This document shows positions 1 through 8,857 of a DNA stretch of 64,000 nucleotides, one piece after another; position 1 is the stretch's first letter, and each line of letters opens with the position of its first letter. The stretch comes from Caecibacter massiliensis (GTDB taxonomy: Bacteria > Bacillota > Negativicutes > Veillonellales > Megasphaeraceae): positions 1,860,001 through 1,924,000 of the forward strand of contig LT608311.1 of the NCBI GenBank assembly GCA_900095875.1, read 5' to 3'. The position numbers and the translations under genes were made by a program. The notes under the pieces are model-generated. The model saw only the letters and a list, made by a program, of their open reading frames with translations, searched no databases and was not told the origin of the DNA.

Positions 1-1
1 A

Positions 2-712
2 GCCCATGTGACGGGCATATCCTTCAGTGTGTTTATCGTCGCCCTGAACATTCCCTTTTTCGTCATCGGTTACCGTAAAATCGGTTTGCGCTTTACCTTT
101 TTTTCGCTCTATTCCGTCTTCTGCCTCTCGCTGTGGAGTAGTTTCCTCCATCTGTCCCCCATGACGGATGACCCCTTTTTATCGACTATTTTCGGCGGTA
201 TCATCATGGGGCTCGGCGTAGGGCTGATCATCCGCTGGGGCGGTTCTCTGGATGGCACGGAAATCATGGCCATCATCACTGAAAAGATTTCCCCCTTTTC
301 CGTCGGGGAAATCGTCATGTTTTTCAACCTGTTCATTTTAGGATCTGCTATCTTTGTCTTTGGCGTAGACAGTGCCCTCTATTCGCTGGTAGCCTATTTC
401 ATTGCCTATAAGATGATCGATATCGTTGTGAACGGTCTCGATGAAATGAAGGGACTGTTCATCGTTTCGGCAAAGCATGACGAAGTGGCCCGGGTCATTA
501 CCCAGGACATGGGAAGAGCTGTGACCCTTTTCCACGGGGAAGGCGCCTATACGCGGAAGAAAACGCTGATTTTGTATTGCGTCGTCTCCCGTCTGGAAAT
601 CACCAAAATGCAGGACGTGGTAAAACGGATAGATCCGCGGGCGTTTATTACGATATTTGATATACGCGAGACCCAGGGCGGTCTGCTCAAAGGGAAAAAG
701 AACCATGAGTAA
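2..712 (+). CDS. YitT family membrane protein, 5'-truncated by the window edge
   Basis: The reading frame is open back to the first bases of the window, so the true start lies upstream; about 237 residues are visible against a usual 280-290. Four or so hydrophobic segments occupy residues 1-150, followed by a soluble C-terminal domain (about residues 150-235) of the DUF2179 type, with the family-typical run GAYTRKKTLILYCVVSR and an end rich in Asp/Arg (DPRAFITIFD). YitT proteins are integral membrane proteins of unknown transport role. The gene ends ahead of a separate promoter for the next gene, so it is probably the last gene of its transcript. The assignment comes from family resemblance only. 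Confidence 0.85.
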   Translation, partial: AHVTGISFSVFIVALNIPFFVIGYRKIGLRFTFFSLYSVFCLSLWSSFLHLSPMTDDPFLSTIFGGIIMGLGVGLIIRWGGSLDGTEIMAIITEKISPFSVGEIVMFFNLFILGSAIFVFGVDSALYSLVAYFIAYKMIDIVVNGLDEMKGLFIVSAKHDEVARVITQDMGRAVTLFHGEGAYTRKKTLILYCVVSRLEITKMQDVVKRIDPRAFITIFDIRETQGGLLKGKKNHE

Positions 713-737
713 AATGGTTTATGGGGGGCACTTTTGG

Positions 738-766
738 TTGACGAAACACAACAGATGCTATATCAT
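738..766 (+). promoter_or_regulatory. Sigma-A type promoter for the PC4/YdbC-like gene
   Basis: TTGACG at 738-743 and TATCAT at 761-766 are separated by 17 bases, a near-consensus housekeeping promoter about 75 bases ahead of the next start codon. Confidence 0.6.
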
Positions 767-840
767 ATAAAATAATTGCATATATAGTTATATTAATATA
801 AGAAGCATGCAGGACAGCTTCTCGCACAGGAGGCAGAGAA

Positions 841-1071
841 ATGGCACAATTGAATTTTAATATTGAAGATATTTGCGGGACCTTATCAGAAAATAAGGAT
901 GGCTGGCACAAACAGCTGACCTATATCAGTTGGAACAATCGGCCGCCCAAGTTCGACCTTCGCTCGTGGGATCCTGATTATCAGGCCATGACCAAAGGGA
1001 TTACCCTGACAAAAGACGAATTGATTGAACTTCGTAATATTCTGGATAAGATGGATTTTGATAAATACTAA
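841..1071 (+). CDS. YdbC-like PC4 (transcriptional coactivator p15) domain protein
   Basis: A 76-residue protein starting at ATG 841 behind a clear AGGAGGCAGAGAA ribosome site. It matches the small bacterial PC4-like YdbC family: an acidic N-terminus, a central beta-rich stretch with conserved WNNRPPKFDLRSW, and a C-terminal helix with the ITLTKDELIELRNIL pattern. PC4-fold proteins bind single-stranded DNA or RNA as dimers; a role in transcription or nucleic-acid protection is inferred, not shown. It is a single-gene unit with its own promoter at 738-766 and a strong terminator immediately downstream. Confidence 0.8.
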   Translation: MAQLNFNIEDICGTLSENKDGWHKQLTYISWNNRPPKFDLRSWDPDYQAMTKGITLTKDELIELRNILDKMDFDKY

Positions 1072-1080
1072 AGGGGTGTG

Positions 1081-1135
1081 AAGTATGCTTTCTCAGATTC
1101 AGTGCGGATAATGACGAAAGCATACTTTTATTTTG
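1081..1135 (+). terminator. Rho-independent terminator after the YdbC-like gene
   Basis: A perfect 12-bp stem (AAGTATGCTTTC at 1081-1092 with GAAAGCATACTT at 1116-1127) is followed by a T-rich tail. It separates the gene from the fatty-acid operon. Confidence 0.8.
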
Positions 1136-1136
1136 C

Positions 1137-1165
1137 TTGCAAAAGAAGAAGAAACATTATATAAT
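1137..1165 (+). promoter_or_regulatory. Promoter of the fapR-plsX-fab operon
   Basis: TTGCAA at 1137-1142, a 17-base spacer and a perfect TATAAT at 1160-1165. Transcription would begin near 1172, just ahead of the FapR-type palindrome. Confidence 0.75.
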
Positions 1166-1182
1166 CTCTGTTGTATGTACTA

Positions 1183-1199
1183 TTAATACTTGGTCATAA
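1183..1199. promoter_or_regulatory. Probable FapR operator
   Basis: TTAATACTTGGTCATAA matches 13 of 17 positions of the known FapR consensus TTAGTACCTGGTACTAA and is itself imperfectly palindromic. It lies about 10 bases downstream of the predicted transcription start and 20 bases ahead of fapR. This is the expected place for malonyl-CoA-responsive autorepression of the operon. Confidence 0.7.
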
Positions 1200-1218
1200 T
1201 TTACATAAAGGTGATGGA

Positions 1219-1761
1219 ATGGTTCGTATAGCCAGAGAAAAAAGACACGCTCTCCTGTCCCGCCGCATTGAGGAAAATCCCTTCATCAATGACGAGGAAC
1301 TGGCGGAAGAATTTTCTGTCAGCGTGGCGACTATCCGGCTGGACCGGATGGCCCTGGGGATACCAGAGCTTCGCATGCGCATAAAAAAGCGCGCCGAAGC
1401 AGCACAGGCCCAGCAACACCGAACAGATGTCATGGGGGACCTGATTGAATGCAATGTTGGTAAAGATGCGATATCCATTATGATGGCTACTGAAGACATG
1501 GTGGATGCAGCACATGTCGTACAGTCACGGTATTTATATGCCCAGGCGGATTCCCTTACGAAAGCCGTCCTGAATCTTCCGGTCTGTATCATCGCCGTTG
1601 CCAACTTAAAATATAAGCAGCCCGTAACTGTCGGGGACCGGCTCGTCGCACGGGCTGAAGTCATCCGTCAGAGAGATCAGAAATATTATGTATGGGTGAA
1701 GATACGCAAGAATGCCAAAGAAGTATTCCGGGCAAAGTTTATCGTAGAGTCTTTGGAATAA
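1219..1761 (+). CDS. fapR: FapR, malonyl-CoA-responsive repressor of lipid synthesis
   Basis: The 180-residue start at ATG 1219 is chosen because AAAGGTGA lies 5 bases upstream; a longer frame from 1171 would run through the operator. The N-terminal third carries a DeoR-like helix-turn-helix (NDEELAEEFSVSVATIRLDR). The C-terminal two thirds is a hot-dog fold (LNLPVCIIAVANLKYKQPV, VGDRLVARAEV) that in FapR binds malonyl-CoA and releases DNA. It heads the plsX-fabH-fabD-fabG-acpP-fabK-fabF series and has its own operator at 1183-1199, so negative autoregulation of the whole operon is expected. Confidence 0.93.
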   Translation: MVRIAREKRHALLSRRIEENPFINDEELAEEFSVSVATIRLDRMALGIPELRMRIKKRAEAAQAQQHRTDVMGDLIECNVGKDAISIMMATEDMVDAAHVVQSRYLYAQADSLTKAVLNLPVCIIAVANLKYKQPVTVGDRLVARAEVIRQRDQKYYVWVKIRKNAKEVFRAKFIVESLE

Positions 1762-1774
1762 CGGAGATAGAGTA

Positions 1775-2800
1775 ATGAAAATAGCTGTAGACGCTATGGG
1801 CGGGGATTATGCGCCAGAAGAAATCGTTCTGGGAGCAATTCACGCCGTACGCGAATATAAATACGATGTAGTACTCGTCGGAGATGAACAGAAAATACGG
1901 AGGGTGCTGCAGCAATATGACGCGAAAGAAAGTGACCGCCTGTCTATTGTCCATGCCAGTGAAGTAATCGAAATGGGAGAACATCCCGTGCAGGCAGTCC
2001 GTAAAAAGAAAGATGCCTCTATTGTCGTGGCGACACGGCTCGTACGGGACGGACAGTGCGATGCCGTCGTAGCTCCGGGTAGTACGGGGGCGGCTGTCAC
2101 GGCAGCCCTTCTGGGACTGGGGCGGATCGCCGGCATAGAACGGCCCTGTATCGCTACGCCGATTCCTTCCAAAAAGGGAATTACAGTGCTGCTCGATTCG
2201 GGAGCCAATTCCAACAGCAAGCCGAAACATCTCGTGGAAGCGGCTATCATGGGATCCCATTATGCCAAGTACATCCTGGGCATAGACAAGCCACAGGTCG
2301 GCCTGCTGAATATCGGCGAAGAAGTGACGAAAGGCAATGAATTATGCCAGCGCACCTATCCGCTGCTGGAAAAATTAAAGACTATTTCTTTCTATGGCAA
2401 TGTCGAAGGACGGGATATCCCCAACGGCACGGTAGATGTCGTCGTCTGCGACGGGTTCGTCGGCAATGTCATACTGAAGTTTGGTGAAAGCATGGCTATG
2501 TTCATCTACCGGCTGGTCAAGCAGGCCATAAAGAATAGTGGGTTTATTGCAAAACTGGGTGCTCTGGCGATTTATCCTGCACTGAAATCGCTGAAGAAAC
2601 GCCTGGATTTTACGGAATATGGAGGGGCTCCGCTTTTGGGAGTCAACGGCAGTTTTATTATCTGCCACGGCAGTTCCAAGGCAAAGGCTATTAAAAATGC
2701 CATCCGCGTTGCCGGTGAACTGGTACAGCAGGATGTGACAGGACATATCCGCAATAGTATAGAGGAAGAAGGAGTTCAGGAATATGATAGTGAAAGCTAA
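1775..2800 (+). CDS. plsX: Phosphate acyltransferase PlsX
   Basis: A 341-residue protein of normal PlsX length beginning MKIAVDAMGGDYAPEE, the family signature. It also shows the DSGANSNSKPKHLVEAA and NIGEE stretches and a GAPLLGVNG C-terminal motif. PlsX converts acyl-ACP and phosphate to acyl-phosphate, which PlsY then uses for glycerol-3-phosphate acylation. It is a peripheral membrane enzyme. It begins 13 bases after fapR and overlaps fabH by 17 bases, implying translational coupling within the FapR-controlled operon. Confidence 0.95.
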   Translation: MKIAVDAMGGDYAPEEIVLGAIHAVREYKYDVVLVGDEQKIRRVLQQYDAKESDRLSIVHASEVIEMGEHPVQAVRKKKDASIVVATRLVRDGQCDAVVAPGSTGAAVTAALLGLGRIAGIERPCIATPIPSKKGITVLLDSGANSNSKPKHLVEAAIMGSHYAKYILGIDKPQVGLLNIGEEVTKGNELCQRTYPLLEKLKTISFYGNVEGRDIPNGTVDVVVCDGFVGNVILKFGESMAMFIYRLVKQAIKNSGFIAKLGALAIYPALKSLKKRLDFTEYGGAPLLGVNGSFIICHGSSKAKAIKNAIRVAGELVQQDVTGHIRNSIEEEGVQEYDSES

Positions 2801-3776
2801 TCCGGCAGGGATTCTCGGCACCGGGCATTGTGTGCCCGAACAGGTTTGGACGAATGAGTATTTGGAAACGTTTCTGGATACATCGGATGAATGGATCCGC
2901 AGCCGTACCGGTATCGGTGCCAGGCATGTAGCCCCCGAAGGGGTCAACACGTCAGATCTGGCAACGGGCGCGGCAAAAGAAGCGTTGGAAATGGCCGGAG
3001 TCAGCCCGGAAGATCTCGATTTGATCATCGTGTGCACCCTGACACCAGACAAGATGCTGCCTAGCACAGCCTGCATCGTCCAGGCCAATCTGGGAGCCGT
3101 CAATGCCGCCGCCTTCGATCTGGAAGCAGCCTGCTCCGGCTTTGCCTATGGGTCGATTATTGCCTCCCAGATGATTGAAAACGGTATGTATGACCATATT
3201 CTGGTCATCGGCGCAGAAGTCCTGACAAGGGTCATCAACTGGAAAGACCGTTCTTCCTGCGTCCTCTTTGGCGATGGTGCCGGAGCAGCCGTCATCGGCC
3301 GCGTTCCCTCGGGATACGGCATCCTCAGCGGCGCCATGGGTGCCGACGGTACCGGCGGCGATTTCCTGACCATCCGCAGTGGTATCGCCAACCCCGTCAC
3401 GGATGCGCGCCGCGCCGACGGATCGGCTTATGCCGTCATGGATGGCAGGGAAGTCTATAAATTTGCAGTCAAAGCAATGCCTCATGCAGCCGAACTGGCA
3501 CTGCAGCGGGCGGAACTGGAAAAGAAAGATATTGATGTCCTCGTACCTCACCAGGCCAACATGCGCATTATCGAATCGGCAGCAAAACGCCTGCATGTGC
3601 CTATGGAAAAGGTATACGTCAACATCGAAAAATATGCCAATACATCGGGTGCATCCATCCCTATCGCCCTGGACGAAGCCGTCCGCACGGGGATGGTGAA
3701 ACGGGGAGACATTGTCTGCCTCGCCGGTTTTGGTGCCGGCCTGACCTGGGCCAGCGTCGTCATGAAATGGTACTAA
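2784..3776 (+). CDS. fabH: 3-oxoacyl-ACP synthase III (FabH)
   Basis: A 330-residue protein with the KAS III catalytic triad visible: Cys117 in EAACSGF, His256 in VPHQANMRI and Asn286 in YANTSGAS. The N-terminal ILGTGHCVPEQVWTN and SDEWIRSRTGI motifs are typical. FabH condenses acetyl-CoA (or another short acyl-CoA primer) with malonyl-ACP to start type II fatty-acid synthesis. The start codon lies inside the end of plsX with the ribosome site GAAGGAG upstream. No anomaly is seen. Confidence 0.95.
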   Translation: MIVKANPAGILGTGHCVPEQVWTNEYLETFLDTSDEWIRSRTGIGARHVAPEGVNTSDLATGAAKEALEMAGVSPEDLDLIIVCTLTPDKMLPSTACIVQANLGAVNAAAFDLEAACSGFAYGSIIASQMIENGMYDHILVIGAEVLTRVINWKDRSSCVLFGDGAGAAVIGRVPSGYGILSGAMGADGTGGDFLTIRSGIANPVTDARRADGSAYAVMDGREVYKFAVKAMPHAAELALQRAELEKKDIDVLVPHQANMRIIESAAKRLHVPMEKVYVNIEKYANTSGASIPIALDEAVRTGMVKRGDIVCLAGFGAGLTWASVVMKWY

Positions 3777-3797
3777 AAAAGAATTGAGGTGATTCCT

Positions 3798-4739
3798 TTG
3801 AAAACTGCATTTGTATTTCCCGGACAAGGTGCCCAGAAAGTGGGCATGATCAAAGACTTATACGACAATTATGCCGTCGTAAAAGAACTGTTTGAAGAAG
3901 CTGATGATGCCCTGCATTTTTCGCTGACCAAGCTGATTTTTGAAGGTCCTGATGAAGAACTGATGAAGACCAGCAATACCCAGCCGGCTATCCTCACGGC
4001 CAGCACGGCCTGCTGCCGCGTCCTTCAGCAGGAAGGACTGACACCGGATATCGCTGCCGGCCACAGCCTCGGCGAATATTCCGCCCTCGTAGCAGCCGGC
4101 TCGCTGAGCTTTGCCGATGCCGTCCGCACCGTACGGCTGCGCGGCCAGTTCATGCAGGAAGCCGTTCCCCTCGGAGAAGGCGGCATGGCAGCTATCCTCG
4201 GCCTCGATGACGAAAAAATCAAGGAAATCTGTGCCCAGGTTTCTGCCCAGGGCGGCGTCGTCCAGGCGGTCAATTTCAACTGCCCGGGCCAGACGGTCAT
4301 TGCCGGTTCTGCCAAAGCCGTAGAAACAGCGGCCGATGCCCTGAAAGCGGCCGGTGCCCGCCGCGCTGTCATGCTTCATGTCAGTGCCCCCTTCCACAGC
4401 ACCCTCATGGAACCGGCTGCCCGGCGCCTGGCGGAAGTCCTCGATACGATTACCATCCGCGATGCACAGATTCCTGTCGTAGCCAATGTGAACGGACAGA
4501 TGGAAACAAAGGCTGCCGATATTAAGGAAGCCCTGGTCAGACAGGCGGCTAGCCCGGTTCTGTGGATCGACTGCACGCATACCATGCAGCAGTTCGGCGC
4601 TGAAGCGTTCGTCGAAGTCGGCCCCGGCAAGACCATCTGCGGCTTCAATCGTAAGATTGACCGCAAAATCCATAGTGAAAACGTAGAAGATATCCCGTCC
4701 TTACAGAAAACACTTGAATTTTTCCAGGGGGTCAGATAA
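3798..4739 (+). CDS. fabD: Malonyl-CoA:ACP transacylase (FabD)
   Basis: Residues begin MKTAFVFPGQGAQKVGM and contain GHSLGEYSALVAAG, with the catalytic Ser in GHSLG and a His in the HVSAPFHS segment. FabD loads malonyl groups onto acyl carrier protein. The TTG start at 3798 is preferred because GAGGTGAT sits at the right distance upstream; an in-frame GTG at 3789 overlaps that ribosome site. The length is 313 residues, normal for the family. It ends one base before fabG begins. Confidence 0.93.
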   Translation: MKTAFVFPGQGAQKVGMIKDLYDNYAVVKELFEEADDALHFSLTKLIFEGPDEELMKTSNTQPAILTASTACCRVLQQEGLTPDIAAGHSLGEYSALVAAGSLSFADAVRTVRLRGQFMQEAVPLGEGGMAAILGLDDEKIKEICAQVSAQGGVVQAVNFNCPGQTVIAGSAKAVETAADALKAAGARRAVMLHVSAPFHSTLMEPAARRLAEVLDTITIRDAQIPVVANVNGQMETKAADIKEALVRQAASPVLWIDCTHTMQQFGAEAFVEVGPGKTICGFNRKIDRKIHSENVEDIPSLQKTLEFFQGVR

Positions 4740-4740
4740 A

Positions 4741-5484
4741 ATGCTTTTAACAGGTAAAACTGCGATTGTAACAGGCGGTTCCCGCGGCATCGGCCGTGCC
4801 GTCTCCCTGCTGCTGGCCCGGGAAGGTGCCAATGTGGCTATCGTCTACGCCGGAAATACGGCAGCTGCAGAAGAAACGAAGCAGCAGGCCGAAGCGTTGG
4901 GCGCAGCTGCTGCCGTGTTCCAGTGCGATGTAGCTGACGAACAGGCTGTGGCGGATATGGTCAAAGCCGTCAAGACCCAGTTTGGTTCCGTAGATATCCT
5001 GGTCAATAACGCCGGAATCACCCGTGACGGACTGCTCATGCGCATGAAAGAAGCGGATTGGCAGGCCGTCCTGGATACGAATCTGACCGGTGTCTATCAT
5101 TGTACGAAAGCTGTTTCCAAGCTGATGATGAAACAGCGTCAGGGGGCCGTCATCAATCTGTCCTCTGTCGTCGGGGAAACGGGCAATGCCGGCCAGGCCA
5201 ATTACGCCGCTGCCAAAGCAGGCATCATCGGCTTTACCAAGGCCGTTGCCAAAGAACTGGCATCGCGCAATATACGTGTCAATGCCGTAGCTCCCGGCTA
5301 CGTAGAAACAGACATGACTGCCGGACTTCCCGATTCGGCCAAGGAAGACATGCTCCGCTCCATCCCGCTGGGCCGCCCGGCTACAGCCGATGATGTGGCA
5401 CAGGCCGTCTTATTCCTTGCATCTGATCAGGCTAAATACATTACAGGCCAGGTCCTCAACGTGGACGGCGGCATGGTAATGTAA
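4741..5484 (+). CDS. fabG: 3-oxoacyl-ACP reductase (FabG)
   Basis: A 247-residue short-chain dehydrogenase. The cofactor motif TGGSRGIGRA is at the N-terminus, NNAG near residue 90, and the catalytic Ser/Tyr/Lys set is in INLSSVVG and NYAAAKAG. The C-terminus GQVLNVDGGMVM is FabG-like. It performs the NADPH-dependent reduction of 3-oxoacyl-ACP. The ATG at 4741 follows a G-rich ribosome site inside the end of fabD, and only one base separates the two genes, so the pair is translationally coupled. Confidence 0.94.
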   Translation: MLLTGKTAIVTGGSRGIGRAVSLLLAREGANVAIVYAGNTAAAEETKQQAEALGAAAAVFQCDVADEQAVADMVKAVKTQFGSVDILVNNAGITRDGLLMRMKEADWQAVLDTNLTGVYHCTKAVSKLMMKQRQGAVINLSSVVGETGNAGQANYAAAKAGIIGFTKAVAKELASRNIRVNAVAPGYVETDMTAGLPDSAKEDMLRSIPLGRPATADDVAQAVLFLASDQAKYITGQVLNVDGGMVM

Positions 5485-5523
5485 TATAATACAATTAGCA
5501 CACTGAAAGGGGGTGAATTGGAA

Positions 5524-5769
5524 ATGAGCGAAGAAGCTACTTTTGAAAAAGTAAAAAGCATCGTTGTTGAACAGTTAGGCGTTGACGAAAAAGAAGTCAA
5601 AATGGACGCTGCGTACATTGATGATTTAGGCGCTGATTCCTTGGACATTGTTGAATTGATCATGGCTTTCGAAGAAGAATTCAATATCGAAATCCCTGAT
5701 GATGTGGCAGAAAAAATCAAAACTGTTAAAGATACAGTTGATTACATCGAAAAGGAAAAGAAAGCGTAA
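5524..5769 (+). CDS. acpP: Acyl carrier protein
   Basis: An 81-residue acidic protein with the phosphopantetheine site [12 protein letters not shown] and the helices typical of AcpP. It carries growing acyl chains for FabD, FabH, FabG, FabK and FabF, which all lie around it. The ribosome site AAGGGGGTGA at 5506-5515 could serve ATG 5524 (spacing 10) or an in-frame TTG at 5518 (spacing 4); the ATG is preferred. Confidence 0.95.
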   Translation: MSEEATFEKVKSIVVEQLGVDEKEVKMDAAYIDDLGADSLDIVELIMAFEEEFNIEIPDDVAEKIKTVKDTVDYIEKEKKA

Positions 5770-5842
5770 GTATGCAATAAGAGCCAGATGGGGAGAGGCG
5801 CAGGTCTTTCCCCGGATGGTATCTTGAATGGAGGAAACTATA

Positions 5843-6799
5843 GTGAAGCTGCCAGAATTACATATAGGTAAGCTTGTAGCCAAAGTGCCAATCGTCCAGG
5901 GCGGCATGGCAATACGTTTGTCTACTGCCCGCTTAGCGGCAGCTGTTGCAAATGAAGGCGGTATTGGCCTGATTGCCATCTCCGGCATGCCATATGATGA
6001 AATACGATATGAAATCCGGTTGGCCAGAAAACTTGCGCCAACGGGGATTATTGGTATAAATGCCATGGTTGCGGCCCGTGATTTCAAGGGCATCGTAATG
6101 ACGGCTATTGAAGAAGGAATCGATCTAGTAGTAGCAGGGGCTGGCTTTTCCCGGGATATGTTTGCCTGGGGCCGCGCTTCGGGTACCCCGATTGTGCCAA
6201 TTGTCTCCTCGGCTAAACTAGCTAAAATATCCCAGAACCTCGGCGCTGCCGCTGTCGTCGTAGAAGGCGCAGAAGCAGGCGGGCATCTGGGCACGAACCG
6301 TTCCAGCCGGCTCATCGTGCCGGAAGTACGCGCTGCCGTAGATATTCCGGTCATCGGTGCCGGCGGCGTTCTCCACGGCGAAGATATAGCAGAAATGCTC
6401 CGTCTCGGCGCCAATGGGGTACAGATGGGCAGCCGTTTTGCTGCCAGCGTTGAATCGAATGGTTCTGATGAATTGAAAAAAGTCTATCTCCGTGCGAACA
6501 ACCCGGAAGATTTCATTCTCGTGCACAGCCCCGTGGGGCTGCCGGGGCAGGCTATCCGTACGCCTTTTTCGGAACGGGTGCTTCTGGGAACGGCTCCCAA
6601 GCCGGTTACGTGCGACCATTGCCTCAAGAAGTGCAGCCATAAGTACTGCATCATCCGCGCTCTGACGCGGGCTCAGCAGGGAGATGTCGAAACTGGTCTC
6701 GTATTTTCCGGCCGGCGCATGCAGGAAATCCACGATATCCTGCCGGTCAAGGAAATATTTGCATATCTGAAACGGGAAGTAGAAGCAATTCCCGATTAA
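5843..6799 (+). CDS. fabK: FabK-type flavin enoyl-ACP reductase (nitronate monooxygenase superfamily)
   Basis: A TIM-barrel flavoprotein of about 318 residues with the N-terminal VPIVQGGMAI motif, VEGAEAGGHLG for FMN phosphate binding, and GAGGVLHGEDIAEMLRLGANGVQMG. The C-terminus carries a cysteine cluster, CDHCLKKCSHKYC. FabK enzymes reduce the enoyl-ACP double bond with NAD(P)H; the superfamily also includes nitronate monooxygenases, so function is inferred mainly from its place between acpP and fabF and the lack of a FabI here. The GTG start at 5843 is chosen because GGAGG at 5830-5834 fits it, while an ATG at 5828 overlaps that site. Confidence 0.82.
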   Translation: MKLPELHIGKLVAKVPIVQGGMAIRLSTARLAAAVANEGGIGLIAISGMPYDEIRYEIRLARKLAPTGIIGINAMVAARDFKGIVMTAIEEGIDLVVAGAGFSRDMFAWGRASGTPIVPIVSSAKLAKISQNLGAAAVVVEGAEAGGHLGTNRSSRLIVPEVRAAVDIPVIGAGGVLHGEDIAEMLRLGANGVQMGSRFAASVESNGSDELKKVYLRANNPEDFILVHSPVGLPGQAIRTPFSERVLLGTAPKPVTCDHCLKKCSHKYCIIRALTRAQQGDVETGLVFSGRRMQEIHDILPVKEIFAYLKREVEAIPD

Positions 6800-6830
6800 T
6801 CACGAACTTTTTATGGATGAGGTGAACACT

Positions 6831-8084
6831 TTGGAAAAACGTGTAGTAATTACCGGTCTGGGTGTCGTATCCCCGGTGGGCATCGGCAAAGATACTTTTT
6901 GGGACGCCCTCTTATCCGGCAAGAACGGTATTGGCCCGATTACACATTTTGATGCGACGGAATACGCGGCCCGCATTGCCGGTGAAGTCAAAGATTTTGA
7001 CCCGGCAGACTACAACATTGATCGCAAAGAAGCACGGCACATGGACATTTCTACCCAGTTTGCCGTTGCAGCAGCCAAACTGGCTATCGATGATTCCGGC
7101 GTCGATCTGGATAAAGAAGACCGGGACCGTATCGGTACGATTGTCGGTACCGGCATTGGCGGCATGGAAACGCTGCATAATCTCTACAAGGGATTATTTG
7201 CCAAAGGTCCGTCACGGGTCAACCCGTTCGTCGTACCCAAGATGATTGGCAATATGGCATCTGGCCAGGTATCCATCATCTTCGGTCTCCAGGGCCATTG
7301 CGCCAGCGTCGTCACCGCCTGTGCAACGGGGACGAATTCCATCGGCGCGGCATACCGCATGATCCAGCGCGGCGAACTCGACGCAGCCGTAGCCGGTGGC
7401 ACGGAAGCTGCCGTATCCCCCGGTGCCGTAGCTGGTTTTGCGGCCATGAAGGCTCTCAGTACCCGCAATGATGACCCGGCACACGCTTCCCGCCCCTTCG
7501 ATAAAGACCGCGATGGTTTCGTCATGGGCGAAGGAGCCGGCATCGTATTCCTGGAAGAACTGGAACACGCTAAAAAACGGGGTGCTCATATTTACTGTGA
7601 AATTGGCGGCTATGGCAGCAATGCCGACGCCTATCATATTACGGCTCCGGCTCCGGAAGGCATCCAGCAGTCCAAATGCATGGCTCTCGCCGTCAAGGAT
7701 GCCGGCCTTACTCCGGACGATGTAGACTATGTCAATGCCCACGGTACGTCCACGCATCTCAATGACCTTAATGAATCCAAGGCCATCGCCCGTCTCTTCG
7801 GCGACCATGCCAGGGACATGCTGGTCAGCTCGACAAAATCCATGACAGGGCATCTCCTGGGCGCTGCCGGTGCTGTCGAAGCCATTGCCTGTGCACTGAC
7901 CATTGCTACCGGTCACGTACATCCCACAATCAACCTCATCGAACCGGAAGATGAACTGAAAGAACTCGGTCTCAATTACGTACCGGGTCAGGCTGTAGAT
8001 GCCGATGTCAAGGTGGCTATTTCCAATTCCTTCGGATTTGGCGGCCACAATGCTACCCTTCTGTTCAAGAAGTATGCAGAATAA
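6831..8084 (+). CDS. fabF: 3-oxoacyl-ACP synthase II (FabF)
   Basis: A 417-residue KAS II with the Cys-His-His triad in VTACATGTNSIG, NAHGTSTHLND and STKSMTGHLLGAAGAVEA. The N-terminus VVITGLGVVSPVGIG and the C-terminal SNSFGFGGHNA are family signatures. It elongates acyl-ACP by two carbons per cycle. A TTG start at 6831 is preferred because GAGGTGA is 5 bases upstream. It is the last fatty-acid gene of the operon, and rnc follows after 14 bases. Confidence 0.95.
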   Translation: MEKRVVITGLGVVSPVGIGKDTFWDALLSGKNGIGPITHFDATEYAARIAGEVKDFDPADYNIDRKEARHMDISTQFAVAAAKLAIDDSGVDLDKEDRDRIGTIVGTGIGGMETLHNLYKGLFAKGPSRVNPFVVPKMIGNMASGQVSIIFGLQGHCASVVTACATGTNSIGAAYRMIQRGELDAAVAGGTEAAVSPGAVAGFAAMKALSTRNDDPAHASRPFDKDRDGFVMGEGAGIVFLEELEHAKKRGAHIYCEIGGYGSNADAYHITAPAPEGIQQSKCMALAVKDAGLTPDDVDYVNAHGTSTHLNDLNESKAIARLFGDHARDMLVSSTKSMTGHLLGAAGAVEAIACALTIATGHVHPTINLIEPEDELKELGLNYVPGQAVDADVKVAISNSFGFGGHNATLLFKKYAE

Positions 8085-8098
8085 GAGATGTATTCGTA

Positions 8099-8812
8099 AT
8101 GAAACCGGAACGAAAAGCACAACTTGAGAAATGTATCGCCGTCCTGGGGCTGCCTGCCTTCCGCAACCTGCAGCTCCTCGATGCGGCATTGACTCATTCT
8201 TCCTATGCCAATGAAAATAAGAACCGCCATGTCCACTTTAACGAACGCCTGGAATTTCTCGGTGATGCCATTCTGGACCTGGTCATTGGCGAATACCTGT
8301 TCATGCATTATCCTCACATGCCGGAAGGTGAACTTTCCAAAGCCAGGGCCAGTGTAGTCAGTGAAATGCCTCTGGCTTCCGTATTTGGCTCGTATCATAT
8401 GGGCGACTACATGCTCATGGGACGGGGCGAACAGCTCTCCGGCGGCCGGACGCGGACCAGTATCCTGGCCGATGCCTTCGAAGCCGTCGTCGGCGCCGTA
8501 TATATCGATCATTCCTATGGTGAGGCCCGTGCCTTTATCCTTCACCAGCTGAAAGGATATCTCGATCTGGTAAAAAGTGGCAATTATGGCAAAGACTATA
8601 AAACACTGTTTCAGGAATTCGTTCAGCGTGATGGTGAGCAGCATATCGTCTATGAACTCTGCCGTGAAGAAGGGCCGGATCACGATAAGACCTTCTATAT
8701 GGAAGTCACGGTGAACGGTACGGTTCTGGGCGAAGGAAAAGGAAAAACCAAGAAAGATGCCGAACAGCATGCGGCTCATGAAGCATTGAAAAAATTAGGT
8801 GGTATAAAGTAA
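8099..8812 (+). CDS. rnc: Ribonuclease III
   Basis: A 237-residue protein with the RNase III signature NERLEFLGDAILDLVIGEYL near residue 45, a second acidic site (ILADAFEAVVGAVYID), and a C-terminal double-stranded RNA-binding domain (GEGKGKTKKDAEQHAAHEAL). It cleaves double-stranded RNA, for example in rRNA maturation. It ends the fab transcript: a terminator begins at its stop codon. Confidence 0.95.
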   Translation: MKPERKAQLEKCIAVLGLPAFRNLQLLDAALTHSSYANENKNRHVHFNERLEFLGDAILDLVIGEYLFMHYPHMPEGELSKARASVVSEMPLASVFGSYHMGDYMLMGRGEQLSGGRTRTSILADAFEAVVGAVYIDHSYGEARAFILHQLKGYLDLVKSGNYGKDYKTLFQEFVQRDGEQHIVYELCREEGPDHDKTFYMEVTVNGTVLGEGKGKTKKDAEQHAAHEALKKLGGIK

Positions 8813-8840
8813 AATGTGGCTTTCGGGCCACATTTTTTTT
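8811..8840 (+). terminator. Terminator after rnc
   Basis: AAAATGTGGC at 8811-8820 pairs perfectly with GCCACATTTT at 8827-8836 around a 6-base loop, followed by T residues. The next gene starts about 20 bases on, so some read-through is likely. Confidence 0.75.
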
Positions 8841-8857
8841 ATAAGAACAGGAGCATC

